This document shows, piece by piece, positions 1 to 10,941 of a stretch of 64,000 nucleotides of DNA (position 1 is the first letter of the stretch; the number at the start of each line of letters is the position of its first letter). The notes under the pieces are model-generated. The model searched no databases. It had not been told where the DNA came from and saw nothing but the letters and a program-made list of their open reading frames with translations. The translations under genes and the position numbers were made by a program. The DNA is from Dermacentor variabilis (taxonomy: Eukaryota; Arthropoda; Arachnida; Ixodida; Ixodidae). Location of the stretch: positions 261,527,100 through 261,591,099 of the forward strand of contig NC_134569.1 of NCBI RefSeq assembly GCF_050947875.1, written 5' to 3'.

Positions 1-100
1 ATTTTATCCTCTTCCCGCTGCGGGCTGCTGGCGCAAGCGCAATCCTCGCTCCGATAGCACCGGAACATTCTTGAACCGCGCAGCTGTTCTAGGCAGACGT

Positions 101-885
101 GGAAGCAGAAAGCGGGACGTTAGTCACGGGGAGTGGAAGACGACGACAAAAACCGCTTCGCCTTCTTTTATCCTCTTCCCACTGCGGGCCGGTGGCGCAA
201 GCGCGAAGCTGGCTCCGATAGCACCGAAGATTCTTGAACACCGCAGCTGCTGTAGGCACACGAGGAAGCAGATAGCGGGACGTTGGTCACGGAGAGTGGA
301 AGACGACGACACAAGCCTGCGGATGCAAAGAACGTTGGTCAGTGTGTGTTCCTGTTGCCACGACCCCTGCCAGAATAAGATGCCGGCACCGCTGCGCCTC
401 CTTTTATCCTCTTCCCACTGCGGGCTGGTGGCGCAAGCGCGAAGCTAGCTCCGAAAGCACCGAAGATTCTTGAACCACGCAGCTGCTATAGGCACACGTG
501 GAAGCAGATAGCGGGACGTTGGTCACGGGGATTGGAAGACGACGACACAGGTCGCTGCACCTCATTTTAACGTCTTCCCACTGCGGGCTGGTGGAGGAAG
601 CGCAATGCTGGCTACGATAGCACGGATCATTCCTGAACCGCGCAGCTGCTGTAGGCACACGTGGAAGCAGATAGCGGGACGTTGGTCACGGGGAGTGGAA
701 GACGACGACACAAGCCTGCGGATGCAAAGAACGTTGGTCAGTGTTTGTTCCTGTTGCCACGACCCCTGCCAGAATAAGATGCCGGTACCGCTGCGCCTCC
801 TTTTATCCTCTTCCCACTGCGGGCTGGTGGCGCAAGCGCGAAGCTGGCTCCGATAGCACCGAAGATTCTTGAACCATGCAGCTGC
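101..885 (+). repeat. Block duplicated at 10,942-11,726
   Basis: These roughly 785 bases match 10,942-11,726 at a constant offset of 10,841 bp with only a few substitutions. Upstream of about 100 and downstream of about 885 the two loci fall back to ordinary inter-monomer divergence. The copies lie on opposite sides of the LINE, so they are part of a larger duplication or a product of unequal exchange around it. Confidence 0.8.
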
Positions 886-1980
886 TATAGGCACACGTGG
901 AAGCAGATAGCGGGACGTTAGTCACGGGGAGTGGAAGACGACGACACAAGCCGCTTCGCCTTCTTTTATCCTCTTCCCACTGCGGGCTGGAGGCGCAAGC
1001 GCAACGCGGGCTCCGATAGCACAGAAGATTCTTGAAACACGCGGCTGCTGTAGACCGGGACATACATGAAAGTAGACAGCGGGATGTTCTTCACGGGCAG
1101 TGGAAGACGACTACACAAGCCTGCGGATGCAAACAACGTTGGTCAGTGTGTGTTCTTGTTGCCACGACCCCAGCCAAAATAAGGTGCCGGTACAGCTGCG
1201 GCTCGTTTTGTCCTCTACCCACTGTGGGCTTGTGGCGCAATCGCAACGCTGGCTCCAATAGCACCGAAGTTTCTTGAGCTGAGCGGCTGCTGTATGCCGG
1301 GACACACGTGAAAGTAGACAGCAGGACGTTGGTCACGGGGAGTGAAAGACGACGACACAAGCCGCTGCGCCTCCTTTTATCGTATTCCCACCGTGGGCGG
1401 GCGGCGCTGGCACACAGGTGGCTCCGATAGCATTAAAAATTCTTGAACCGCTCAGCTGCTATAGGCACACGTAGAAGCAGATAGGGGGACGTCGGTCACG
1501 GGGAGTGGAAGACGACGACACAAGCCGCTGTGCCACCATTTATCCTCCTCCCACTGCGGGTTGTTGGCGCAAGCGCAAAAACGGCTCCGATAGCACGGAA
1601 GGTTCTTGAATCACGCAGCTGCTGTAGGCACACGTGCAAGCAGATAGCGTCACGTTGATCACGGGGAGTGGAAGACGGCGACACAAGCCGCTGCGCCTTC
1701 TTTTCTCCTTTTTCCACAGCGGGCTGGAGGCGCAAGCGCAGCACTGGCTCCGATAGCACCGAAGTTGCCTGAACCGCGCAGCTGCTGTAGGCCAGCGCAC
1801 ACGTGAAAGCAGATAGCGGAACGTTGGTCACAGGGAGGGGAAGTCGACGACACAAGCCTGCGGATGCAAAGAACTTTGGTCAGTCTGTGTTCCTGTTGCC
1901 ACTACCGCTGCCAGATTAAGGTTCCGGTACCGCTACGCCTCCTTTTATCCTCTTCCCACTGCGGGCTGGTGGCGCAAGCG

Positions 1981-2282
1981 CAATGCTGGCTCCGATAGCA
2001 CGGAAGATTCTTGAATCGCGTAGCAGCTGTAGGCACACGTGGAAGCAGATAGCGGACGTTGGTCACGGGGAGTGGAAGACGAGGACACAAGCCGCTGCGC
2101 CCTCTTTTCTCCTTTTCCCAAAGCGGGCTGGTGGCGCAAGCGCAGCGCTGGCTCCGACTGCACCGAAGATTCTTGAACCGCGCAGCTGCTGTAGGCCAGC
2201 GCACACGTGGAAGCAGATAGCTGGACGTTGGTCACGGGTAGTGGAAGACGACGACACAAGCCTGCGGATGCAAAGAACTTTG
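1981..2282 (+). repeat. Block duplicated at 3,843-4,143 (offset about 1,861 bp)
   Basis: A monomer stretch with the diagnostic variants TTGAATCGCGTAGCAGCTG and GTAGGCCAGCGCACACG is repeated almost identically 1,861 bp downstream. The copies differ by a 1-bp indel near 2,003/3,866. This is a local higher-order repeat within segment A. Confidence 0.8.
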
Positions 2283-3842
2283 GTCAGTGTGTGTTCCAGT
2301 TGCCACGACCGCTGCCAGAATAAGATGCCGGTACCGCTGCTCCTCCTTTTGACCTCCTCCTATTGCGGGCTGGTGGCACAAGCGCAAAGCTGGCTCCGAT
2401 AGCACCGAAGATTCTTCAACCACGCAGTTGCTGCAGGCACAAGTGGATGCAGATAGCGGGGCGTTGATCATGGGGAGCGGAAGACAACGACAAAAGCAGC
2501 TGCGCCTCCTTTTATCCTATTCCCACTGCGGGCTGGTGGCGCAAGCACTGAGCTGACTGCGATAGCACTGAAGATTCTTCAACCGCGCAGCAGCTGTAGG
2601 CACACGTGAAAGCAGATAGCGGACGTTGGTCGAGGGGAATTGAAGACAACGACCCAAGCCACTGCGCCTCCTTTGATACTCTTGCCACTGCAGGCTAGTG
2701 GCGCAAGTGCAAGTCTGGCTCCGATGGCGCCGAAGCTTCTTAAACCGCGCAATTGCGGTAGGCCGGGACACACGTGAAAGTAGATAGCGGGACGTTGGTC
2801 ATGGGGAGTGGAAGACGACGACACAAGCCTGCGGATGCAAAGAACTTTGGTCAGTGTGTGTTTCAGTTGCCACGACCCCTGCCACAATAAGATGCCGGTA
2901 CCGCTTCGCCTTCTTTTATCCTCTTCCCACTGCGGGCTGGGGGCGCAAGCGCAAAGCTGGCTCCGAAAGCACCGAAGCTTCTTCAACCGCGCAGTTGCTG
3001 TAGGCACAAGTGGAAGCAGAAAGCGGGACGTTGGTCACGGGGAGTGGAAGACGACGACACAAACCGTTGTGCTCCTTTTACCCTCTTCGCATTGAGGCTG
3101 GTGGCGGAAGCGCAACGCTGGATCCGATAGCACCGAAGACTCTTGAACCACGCAGCTGCTATATGCACACCTGGAAGCAGTTAGCGGGACGTTGGTCAAG
3201 GGGAGTGGAAGACGACGACACAAGCCGCTGCACCTGCTTTTATGCTCTTCCCACTGTGGGCTGGTGGCGCAACCGATGAGCAGGCTCCGATAGCATCGAA
3301 GATTCTTAAACCGCGCAGCTGGTGTAGACACACGTAAAAGCAGAATGCGGACTTTGGTCGTGGGGAACGGAAGACAACGACCCAAGCCACTGCGCCTCCT
3401 TTGATCCTCTGCCCACTGCAGGCTGGTTGCGCAAGCGCAACTCTGGCTCTGATAGCGCCGAAGGTTCTTGAACAGCGCAGCTGCTGTAGGCCGGGGCACA
3501 CGTGGAAGCAGACAGCGGGACGTTGGACACGGTGAGTGGAAGACGACGACACAAGCATGCGGATGCAAAGAACGTGGGTCAGTGTGTGTTCCTGTTGCCA
3601 CTACCGCTGCTAGAATAAGGTGCCGGTACCGCTGCGCTTCCTTTTATCCTTTTCTCACTGCGGGCTTGTGGCGCAAGCGCAATGCTGGCTCCGATGGCAC
3701 CGAAGATTCTTGAACCATGCGGCTGCTGCAGGCACACGTGGAAGCAGATAGCGGGAAGTTGGTCATGCGGTGTTGAAGCCGACGACACAATCCGCTGCGC
3801 CTCCTTGTATCCTCTTCCCAGAGCGGGCTGGTGGCGCAAGCG

Positions 3843-4143
3843 CAATGCTGGGTCCGATAGCACGGAGATTCTTGAATCGCGTAGCAGCTGTAGGCACACG
3901 TGGAAGCAGATAGCGGACGTTGGTCACGGGGAGTGGAAGACGAGGACACAAGCCGCTGCGCCCTCTTTTCTCCTTTTCCCAAAGCGGGCTGGTGGCGCAA
4001 GCGCAGCGCTGGCTCCGACAGCACCGAAGATTCTTGAACCGCGCAGCTGCTGTAGGCCAGCGCACACGTGGAAGCAGATAGCTGGACGTTGGTCACGGGT
4101 AGTGGAAGACGACGACACAAGCCTGCGGATGCAAAGAACTTTG
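3843..4143 (+). repeat. Second copy of the block at 1,981-2,282
   Basis: It carries the same variant markers as the upstream copy, including the AGCAGCTG substitution and the CCAGCG variant of the linker. Identity falls off after about 4,143, where the 73-bp module of the long monomer differs between copies. Confidence 0.8.
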
Positions 4144-6397
4144 GTGAGTGTGTGTTCAAGTTGCCACAACCCCTGCCAGAATAAGGTGCCGGTACCGCTG
4201 CGCCTCCTTTTATCCTCTTCCCACTGCGGACTGGTGGCACAAGCGCAAAGCTGGCTCCGATAGCACCGAAGATTCTTCAACCGCGCAGTTGCTGTGAGGC
4301 ACAAGTGGATGCAGATAGCGGGACGTTGGTCATGGGGAGCGGAAGACGACAACACAAGCCGCTGCGCCTCTTTTTATCCTCTTCCCACTGAGGCTGGTGG
4401 CGCAAGCGCAACGCTGGCTCCGATAGCACCGAAGATTCTTGAACCGCGCTGCTTCAGTAGGCCAGGGCACACGTGGAAGCAGATAGCTGGACGTTGGTCA
4501 CGGGGAATGGAAGACGACGAAACAAGCCTGTGGATGAAAAGAGCGTTGGTCAGGGTGCGTTCTTGTAGTCACAACCACTGCCCGAACAAGGTGTCGGTAC
4601 CGATGCGCCTCCTTTTATCCTCTTGTCGCTGCGGGCTGGTGGCGGAAGCACAACGCTGACTCCGATAGCACCGAAGTTCTTGAAACGCGCGGCTGCTGCA
4701 GGCCGGGACACATGTGAAAGTAGACAGTGGGACGTTGGTCACGTGGAGTGGAAAATGACGACACAAGCCTGCGGATGCAAAGTACCTTGGTCAGTGTGTG
4801 TTCCTGTTGCCACTACGCCTGCCAGAATAAAGTGCCTTTACCGCTGCGCCTACTTTTATCCTGTTCTCACTGAGGGCTGGTGGGGCAAGCCCAACTCTGG
4901 CTCCGATAGCACCGAAGATCTGGAACCGCGCGGCTGCGGTAGGCCGGGACACACGTGAAAGTAGATAGTGGGACATTGGTCACGGGAAGTGGAAGACGAC
5001 GATCCAAGCTTGCGGATGCAAAGAATTTTGGTCAGTGTGTGTTTCAGTTGCCACGACCCCTGCCACAATAAGATGCCGGTACCGCTGCGACTCCTTTTAT
5101 CCTCTTCCCACTGCGGGCTTGTGGCGCAAGCGCAAAGCTGGCTCCGAAAGCACCGAAGATTCTTCAACCGCGCAGTCGCTGTAGGCACAAGTGGAAGCAG
5201 ATAGCGGGACGTTGGTCACGGGGAGTGGAAGACGACGACACAAGCCGCTGGGCTCCTTTTATCCTCTTCGCACTGAGGCTGGTGGCGGAAGCGCAACGCT
5301 GGCTCCGATAGCACCGAAGATTCTTGAACCACGCAGCTGCTATAGCCACACGTGCAAGCAGATAGCGGGACGTTGGTCACGGGGAGTGAAAGACGACGAC
5401 ACAAGCCGCTGCGCCTCCTTTTATCCTATTCCCACCGCGGGCTGGCGGCGCAAGCACAAAGCTGACTGCGATAGCACTGAAGATTCTTCAACCGCGCAGC
5501 AGCTGTAGGCACACGTGAAAGCAGATAGCGGACGTTGGTCGAGGGGAATGGAAGACAACGACCCTAGCCGCTGCGAGTCCTTTGATACTCTTCCCACTGC
5601 AGGCTAGTGGCGCAAGCGCAACTCTGGCTCCGATGGCGCCGAGGATCCTTGAACCGCGCAGCTGCGGTAGGCCGGGACACACGTGAAAGTAGATAGCGGG
5701 ACCTTGGTCACGGGGAGTGGAAGACGACGACACAAGCCTGCGCATGCAAAGAACTTTGGTCAGTGTGTGTTTCAGTTGCCACGACCCCTGCCACAATAAG
5801 ACGCCGGTACCACTGCGCCTGCTTTTATCCTTTTCCCACTGCGGGCTGGTGGCGTAAGCGCAAAGCTGGCTCCGAAAGCACGAAGCTTCTTCAACCGCGC
5901 AGTTTCTGTAGGCACAAGTGGAAGCAGATAGCGGGACGTTGGTCACGGGGAGGGGAAGACGACGACACAAGCAGCTGAGCTCCTTTTATCCTCTTCGCAC
6001 TGAGGCTGGTGACGGAAACGCAACGCTGGCTCCGATAGCACCGAAGATTCTTGAACCACGCAGCTGCTATAACCACACGTGGAAGCAGATAGCGGGACGT
6101 TGGTAACGGGGAGTGGAAAACGACGACACTAGCCCCGGCGCCTCCTTTTATCCTCTTCCCACTGCGGGCTGGTGGAGCAAGCGCCATGCTGGCTCCGATA
6201 GCACGGAAGATTCTTGAACCGCGCAGCTGCTGTAGCACATGTTACAGCAGATAGCGGACTTTGTTCGAGGGGAACGGAAGACAACGACGCAAGCCGCTGC
6301 GCCTCCTTTGATCCTCTGCCCACTGCAGGCTGGTTGCGCAAGCGCAACTCTGGCTCCGATAGCGCCGAAGGTTCTTGAACCGCGCGGCTGCTGCAGG

Positions 6398-6460
6398 CAC
6401 TTGGCAGCAGCGACAACGCATCTACTACAACGCTGAACGCCTGTCTGCATTCTGCCGCAG
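6398..6460 (+). repeat. 5' direct repeat of the LINE, upstream copy
   Basis: These 63 bases match 6,667-6,729 with about seven mismatches, 269 bp apart. The shared core runs from CACTTGG through GCAGCGACAACGC to TGCCGCAG. The copies diverge abruptly after TGCCGCAG. This could be a tandem 5'-UTR monomer of the element, or the remnant of a separate insertion at the same site. Confidence 0.75.
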
Positions 6461-6666
6461 AGTACCCGGTCCCAGAAGCTGCAAGTTGTGTCCCCCACCA
6501 GTTCGTTCTACAAGCGTGTCCGGAGGGTGGCGTGACCTGACGTGGCAGACACGGCAGCGATTTCCCTGGTAAAGCACGACTGTTAGCTGAGCCAATCAAC
6601 TGCGGCATCGGCGGCGACGTCACAGCGCCAAAGCTTCTTAAACGAGTGCTTCGTGGCAGTTCGATT

Positions 6667-6729
6667 CACTTGGAAGCAGCGACAACGCACCTATTACAAC
6701 GGTGAACGCCCGTCTGCGTTTTGCCGCAG
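6667..6729 (+). repeat. 5' direct repeat of the LINE, downstream copy
   Basis: Second copy of the 63-bp repeat, directly followed by the 5' UTR that leads into ORF1. The sequence just before it (about 6,604-6,679) loosely resembles a satellite monomer: GCGCCAAAGCTTCTTAAAC, then about 26 bases, then CACTTGGAAGCAG. This copy may therefore mark a true element start inside an old satellite remnant. Confidence 0.7.
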
Positions 6730-6783
6730 GTTGGTGTTATAAGATACTATTGCATTGAATTTACCGTCGCTGCTGCCGGGTTT

Positions 6784-6820
6784 CTTTGCTTTGTTCTCTT
6801 TGCTTTGTTCTTTGCTTTGT
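6784..6820 (+). repeat. CTTTG-rich direct repeats in the LINE 5' UTR
   Basis: Three to four short repeats of the type CTTTGCTTTGTTCT lie just upstream of ORF1. An in-frame TAA at 6,842-6,844 sits two codons before the ORF1 ATG and fixes the start of the frame. No other signal is evident in the leader. Confidence 0.7.
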
Positions 6821-6847
6821 GGAGTGCATATTTTCTGTTGATAAGGT

Positions 6848-7629
6848 ATGGCTAAGGAAATAGCTAAACTAAAAGAGGAAATGAAAGCTGAACTCACTCA
6901 ACTGAAACAGGAATTTAGGGATCAACTAAAGCAGTATCGTGAGGCATTGGAAAGGGACATGCGCAATGAGATTCCAGAAGTGAAAATAGAGCACAAAAAC
7001 CGAATTCAGAGCATTGAGTTTGGTCACGCCTCAGTTGAAGAACTGAAGACAAGACTGAATGCTGAAGAAACTGCAAGACGAAAACTAGAAAATGAAAATA
7101 TAGTGCTTCAAGAAAGATGCAACGCCCTCGAAGGCAGGGCCAGAGAACTTGAAAAACGCTTTGTGCACTCGGACCAGTACTCGAGAAACAAAAATCTCGA
7201 AATACAAGGCGTCGTAAAAAAGATAATGAGAATGTGCTGGACACCGTTCAGATGATCGGGAAAGTTATCAAAGAAGAAATTGTCGAGAGTGACATTGAAA
7301 TATGTCACCGTGTACCCACCCGAGACCCAGAAAAATTGAATATCATTGTGCAGTTTAAATCCAGGACCAAGCGCGATGCTGTGCTTTACAAGGTAAAGAG
7401 GGCACGTCTTTCTAACAAGGATATTGGAAATGAAAACACTCACAAAATTTACGTGAACGAGCACCTATGCCGTACCCTAAAGCAACTACTCGGAAATGCT
7501 ATCGGTAGAAAACGTGACCATGGATGGAAGTCCGTCTGGTCGTATAATGGCAGGATATTCGCGAGGCAGTCTGACGACACACCCATTGTAAGAATACAGC
7601 ATCACGAAGACTTTTCGAAGATATGCTAA
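6848..7629 (+). pseudogene. LINE ORF1: coiled-coil / FP25K-like C-terminal domain protein, one frameshift
   Basis: ORF1 proteins of these LINEs bind element RNA. Translation starts at ATG 6,848, with an in-frame TAA at 6,842. Residues 1 to about 105 are highly charged with heptad-like spacing (KEIAKLKEEMKAEL, then a second stretch around EELKTRLNAEETARRKLE), which indicates a coiled coil. A conserved block ending NLEIQGV follows, and then the C-terminal part (frame of 7,234-7,629) with EICHRVP, IIVQFKSR and KIYVNEHL. That pattern matches the baculovirus FP protein C-terminal domain found in many arthropod LINE ORF1s. The two parts are in different frames. The shift lies at the A6 run at 7,216-7,221; without it the protein would be about 260 residues. 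The zero-frame product stops at 7,253-7,255. ORF2 begins about 33 bp after the ORF1 stop, in the same frame as the 3' half. Domain assignment is by eye. Confidence 0.8.
7216..7222 (+). other. A_AAA_AAG heptamer at the ORF1 frameshift point
   Basis: In the ORF1 reading frame the codons are GTA AAA AAG, giving the classical -1 slippery form X XXY YYZ. A -1 slip leads straight into GAT AAT GAG AAT GTG, the frame that encodes the rest of ORF1. The simpler alternative is loss of one A from a run of seven. One copy cannot decide between them. Confidence 0.6.
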
Positions 7630-7662
7630 GTGTTCTGTTAAATCTTGTACTTTCTGTTCAAA

Positions 7663-10453
7663 ATGGAATATTTTGAATTTGCGCTACCACAAAACGTTCA
7701 TCTACAGGATACCAAGCTTACCTCTGTTTTGCATTTTAATTCCCGTTCCGCTATTCACAAAAGTGACAGTATCTCTTGTCTTCTCAACCAATTTTCTTTC
7801 CAGTTCGGCGTCATCATGATTTCTGAAACTTGGTTTCAAAATATCTACGATGTCGTCGGCCTGGATGGATATACTTCTTTTTACCTTAACCGTCAGAATA
7901 GGCGAGGGGGTGGCGTTGCCCTTTATACTAAAAATAATTACCATTATGAACTAATGCCAGAGTTTACATTCATAAGTCTTGACTGCGAGATGTTAACTGT
8001 CAAGGACGAGAAAAGGGTCTTATCAGTAATATACCGCCCTCCGAGCGGAAGTATTGAGAATTTCATTGATTGTTTTGGTAAGCTTCTGGAGTTCGGTTCA
8101 TTTAATAATGTTCATTTTGTCTGTGGAGGCGACTTCAACATAAATATTTTAGATAAAAATAAGCATGTGCAAGATTTAAACAATCTACTACTATCATTTG
8201 CCTTTACCAATCTGATCACTACACCAACGAGGGTTACTCAATCTACCTCATCTGCCCTCGACCTTCTTATTACAAATATAGAAACCTCAGTCTGCCCCGC
8301 GGGTACGCTTTCTAATGATATTAGTGATCACTGTCCAGTCTTTATAGTGTACGCATTAGATAACAGTATCAAAGAAAACATCGAATTACTTACCTACCAA
8401 CACATTTCTAACGAAGCACTGGATTTATTCAGTCTAGCTGTAGGTACGCAAAACTGGGATTCCGTGTTAAGAGAAAAAAATGTTAATGAAGCGTATAACA
8501 AGTTTCTTGCACTATTTGTGCGCATCTACACTGCGCATTTCCCCTTCAAGCAAGTTAGGAAATCAAAAACGATACGAAAACCGTGGATTATGAGTGAGCA
8601 CATCAAAATTATAAAAAAGAAGAACCGCCTTTATCATGCGTTCTTGCACTCCAGATCGGAAATTAAACTTAAGGCAAAAATAGATTACTATCAACGTCTG
8701 TTTTTCGAAATCAACAATAAACGTCCGGATGCGGTTTGGAAAATAATAAATAACGTTTTAGGTAGTCAAACTAAAAGTAGTGTACCCAAGTCGATAAGCT
8801 ACGCAAATTGCGAATTGATCGGTAAAGCACTGGCAGACCATTTCAATACTCATTTTGTGAATGCAAGCGTTATGCACACCCATGACTCCCAAGTCATGTA
8901 TTCGCTAGATAAATGTGTTTCGGAAACTATATTTATGGAGCCAACTGACGAACATGAGGTGTTTACAACAATAAAAAATGTTAATAACAGCAATGCATTG
9001 GATATTGACAATTTACAAATTAAGCCAATAAATTATGTCTTACATCACTTGCCATTTATCCGTACGTTGGTTCATATATTCAATCTAGCTATAGAATCGG
9101 CGACTTTCCCAGACGGCATGAAACGAGCTAAAGTATCCGTGCTATAGAAACATGGTGATATAAATAATGTTTCGATTTATAGACCAATATCTGTCCTACC
9201 CATTTTTTCCAAAGTGCTAGAAAAAATTACTGCTACGCGCCTAACAAAGTTTCTCGACAGACATGATGTAGTAAAAAACTCACAGTTTGGTTTTAGAAAA
9301 GGTAGATCTACGGAAGCCGCCCTTTTATCTTTGAAGGAACGTATTGTACAAAGCATAGACAACGGAGAATTCGCCCTCGGGCTCTTCATTGATTTTAGCA
9401 AGGCATTTGAATGCATAAGTCATGACATTCTTAAATATAAACTATCAATATGTGGAGTACACGAACATCAACTTACTTTAATGGAATCATATCTCAGAAA
9501 TAGAACTTAGTGTGTATGTATTAACAACGTCCTATCTTCTGTCTTGACACTTAAAAATGGAGTGCCACAAGGGAGTGTTTTGGGCCCACTATTATTTAAC
9601 TTATATATTAATGACTTAGTAAATATAGATCCTACAGTTGATTTATTTATATATGCGGATGATAGTACTATACTCTTCTGTGGAAAAGACGCAAACGAAC
9701 TAATTATCAGGTGTAATGCATTGCTAATGAAACTATCTGATTGGTCACATTCAAATGTGATCAGAATTAACCCCACTAAAACGAAGGCTATTGTTTTCAG
9801 AGCCAGAAACAAACCTTTTCAGTTGGAACATTCAATCACTTATTTAGGCAAACACATAAAAGTAGTTAATGAACACAAAATACTTGGAGTAATATTTTCA
9901 TGTCATTGAGTTGGGATGCTCATTTTAATAACCTTCGAAACAAGTTTTCTGCAGTCGCCGGTGTACTATCTCGCTGTAGAGCTTACTTGCCGACAAAAGC
10001 CAAGCTACAAATTTATCAGGCATTGTTCACCTCGCAATTTAATTATTGGAGTTTAGTATGGGCAACCACAACACGAACTAACATAAATAAAATAGTTACG
10101 TTACAAAAGGCGCTTTTCCGACACATTGCTAATATTGAAGCCCGATCAACAACAAAAACATTGTCACAAACATACGAAGTCATGTGGGTAGATCGATACA
10201 ACGAATATCGTCTTTTACAAATATTTTATTTTGCAAGGAAAAATGGAGAAATTTTCTTACATCACTAGCGACCTTGCTGCACCGTGACATACCTGTGCAT
10301 TTCAGAAACCCTGAACTTTGGCTTGTGCCGCGCTTTCGCACCGAGTATAAGTTACAATCTATTAAACACAATTTGTAGAAAATTCTAAATAACCATGTTC
10401 ACGCTAATAAATTCTCTCGTAAAGAGTTGAAGATGTATTTCGTTAACCTATAA
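7663..10453 (+). pseudogene. LINE ORF2: APE endonuclease plus reverse transcriptase, broken
   Basis: ORF2 of non-LTR elements nicks the target DNA and reverse-transcribes the element RNA there. The first ATG is at 7,663 (a TTG at 7,645 is also in frame). Endonuclease motifs, numbered from that ATG: N26 in HFNSRS, E55 in SETWF, YRPP at 124-127, GGDFN at 155-159, SDH at 221-223. Reverse-transcriptase motifs follow: NVSIYRPISVLP, QFGFRKGRST, FIDFSKAFE (FD is commoner at the last position), GVPQGSVLGP and YADD at 9,652-9,663. In-frame TAG codons occur at 9,145-9,147, 9,508-9,510 and 10,376-10,378. The frame shifts by -1 at about 9,895-9,898 (T4 run) and again at about 10,245-10,255 (A5 or T4 run). 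The family stop would be TAA 10,451-10,453, giving about 930 codons, a normal length. No active protein can be made from this copy as written. Confidence 0.88.
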
Positions 10454-10671
10454 CATCTATATATTCATGTAAATCGATGTATATAAATGACCATGTTTTC
10501 TTTTTTGCCCTTTTGTTTTATTTGTACAAAAATGTCTTGTTGTTTCTTACATACCCTGTCATAAGCATGTCTCTGAGTTTTCAATTTCTATTTAGTTTAT
10601 GTTTAGTAAATTTCTGCTTAAGTTTTTTTTGTACCAAAAAGGTTACTGTTTTCGTTCTGCCATGTATAACG

Positions 10672-10719
10672 CCTCCTGGGTCCAGTCAAGCTGCTGACGG
10701 CAGCTTTTAGCCCGGGAGG
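10672..10719 (+). other. Two-tier hairpin in the LINE 3' UTR
   Basis: Outer stem: CCTCCTGGG (10,672-10,680) with CCCGGGAGG (10,711-10,719), nine pairs including one G-U. Inner stem: AAGCTGC (10,688-10,694) with GCAGCTT (10,700-10,706), loop TGACG. A 3' hairpin of this kind can be the structure by which a LINE reverse transcriptase recognises its own RNA. The same two-tier design recurs at 49,567-49,620. Confidence 0.75.
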
Positions 10720-10745
10720 ACGTTTCTAGTCTGTACTAGAAGAAC

Positions 10746-10773
10746 AATAAACTTGAACTTGAACTAACTTGAA
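10746..10773 (+). promoter_or_regulatory. AATAAA signal and ACTTGA-type 3' tail of the LINE
   Basis: AATAAA lies at 10,746-10,751, followed by imperfect repeats of ACTTGA up to the satellite junction at 10,774. Short tandem repeats instead of poly(A) at the 3' end are usual in the CR1/L2 group. The tail unit TTGAAC also occurs in every satellite monomer (TTCTTGAACCGCG), which may be chance or microhomology. Confidence 0.75.
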
Positions 10774-10941
10774 CACGTGGAAGCAGATAGCGGGACGTTG
10801 GTCATGTGGAGTAGAAGACGACAGCACAAGCCGCTGCGCGTCCTTGTATCCTCTTACCACTGCGGGCTGGTGGCGCAAGCGCAACGCTGGCTCCGATAGC
10901 ACAGAAGATTCTTGAACCGCTCAGCTGCTGTAGGCACACGT

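Larger units (their letters stand above)
1..6397 (+). repeat. Satellite array, segment A (short and long monomers mixed)
   Basis: Continuous head-to-tail copies of the window's satellite. Each monomer can be followed by the landmarks TTTTATCCTC, CACTGCGGGCTGGTGG, GGCTCCGATAGCACCGAAG, TTCTTGAACCGCGCAGCTG, GGCACACGTGGAAGCAG and GGGACGTTGGTCACGGGGAG. Short monomers (about 163 bp) and long monomers (about 236-242 bp, with an extra 73-bp module) are interspersed. The array is broken by the retrotransposon that starts near 6,401. All open frames here are read-throughs of the repeat. Nothing else is visible in this stretch. Confidence 0.95.
6401..10773 (+). mobile_element. CR1/L2-like non-LTR retrotransposon, nearly full length, degenerate
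   Basis: An AT-richer, non-satellite island of about 4.4 kb holds, in order: a 5' UTR, ORF1 (coiled coil plus FP-like domain), ORF2 (APE-type endonuclease plus reverse transcriptase), and a 3' UTR with a hairpin, an AATAAA signal and a short ACTTGA-type tail. This is the layout of CR1/L2/Jockey-group LINEs, and the ORF2 motifs (GVPQGSVLGP, YADD) fit that group. The satellite stops at GGCAC near 6,400 and resumes at CACGTGGAAGCAG at 10,774, so the element interrupts one monomer. CACTTGGCAGCAG at 6,398-6,410 and CACGTGGAAGCAG at 10,774-10,786 may be a 13-bp target-site duplication with two mismatches. The left limit is therefore uncertain by about 13 bp. The clade is inferred from motifs and not from a tree. 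Confidence 0.9.

Noticed and set aside
3644..4240. 198-codon minus-strand frame with repeated SSSSTPRDQRPA-type peptides
   Set aside because: This is the reverse translation of the satellite, and the same peptide types recur hundreds of times across the array. There is no start context, domain or codon constraint.
6129..6623. Minus-strand frame spanning the satellite and the LINE 5' UTR
   Set aside because: It crosses the satellite-LINE junction and has no domain similarity in its LINE-derived part.
7645..7662. TTG at 7,645 as the ORF2 start
   Set aside because: It only extends the open frame by six codons in a eukaryotic element. The first ATG at 7,663 precedes the conserved endonuclease motifs.
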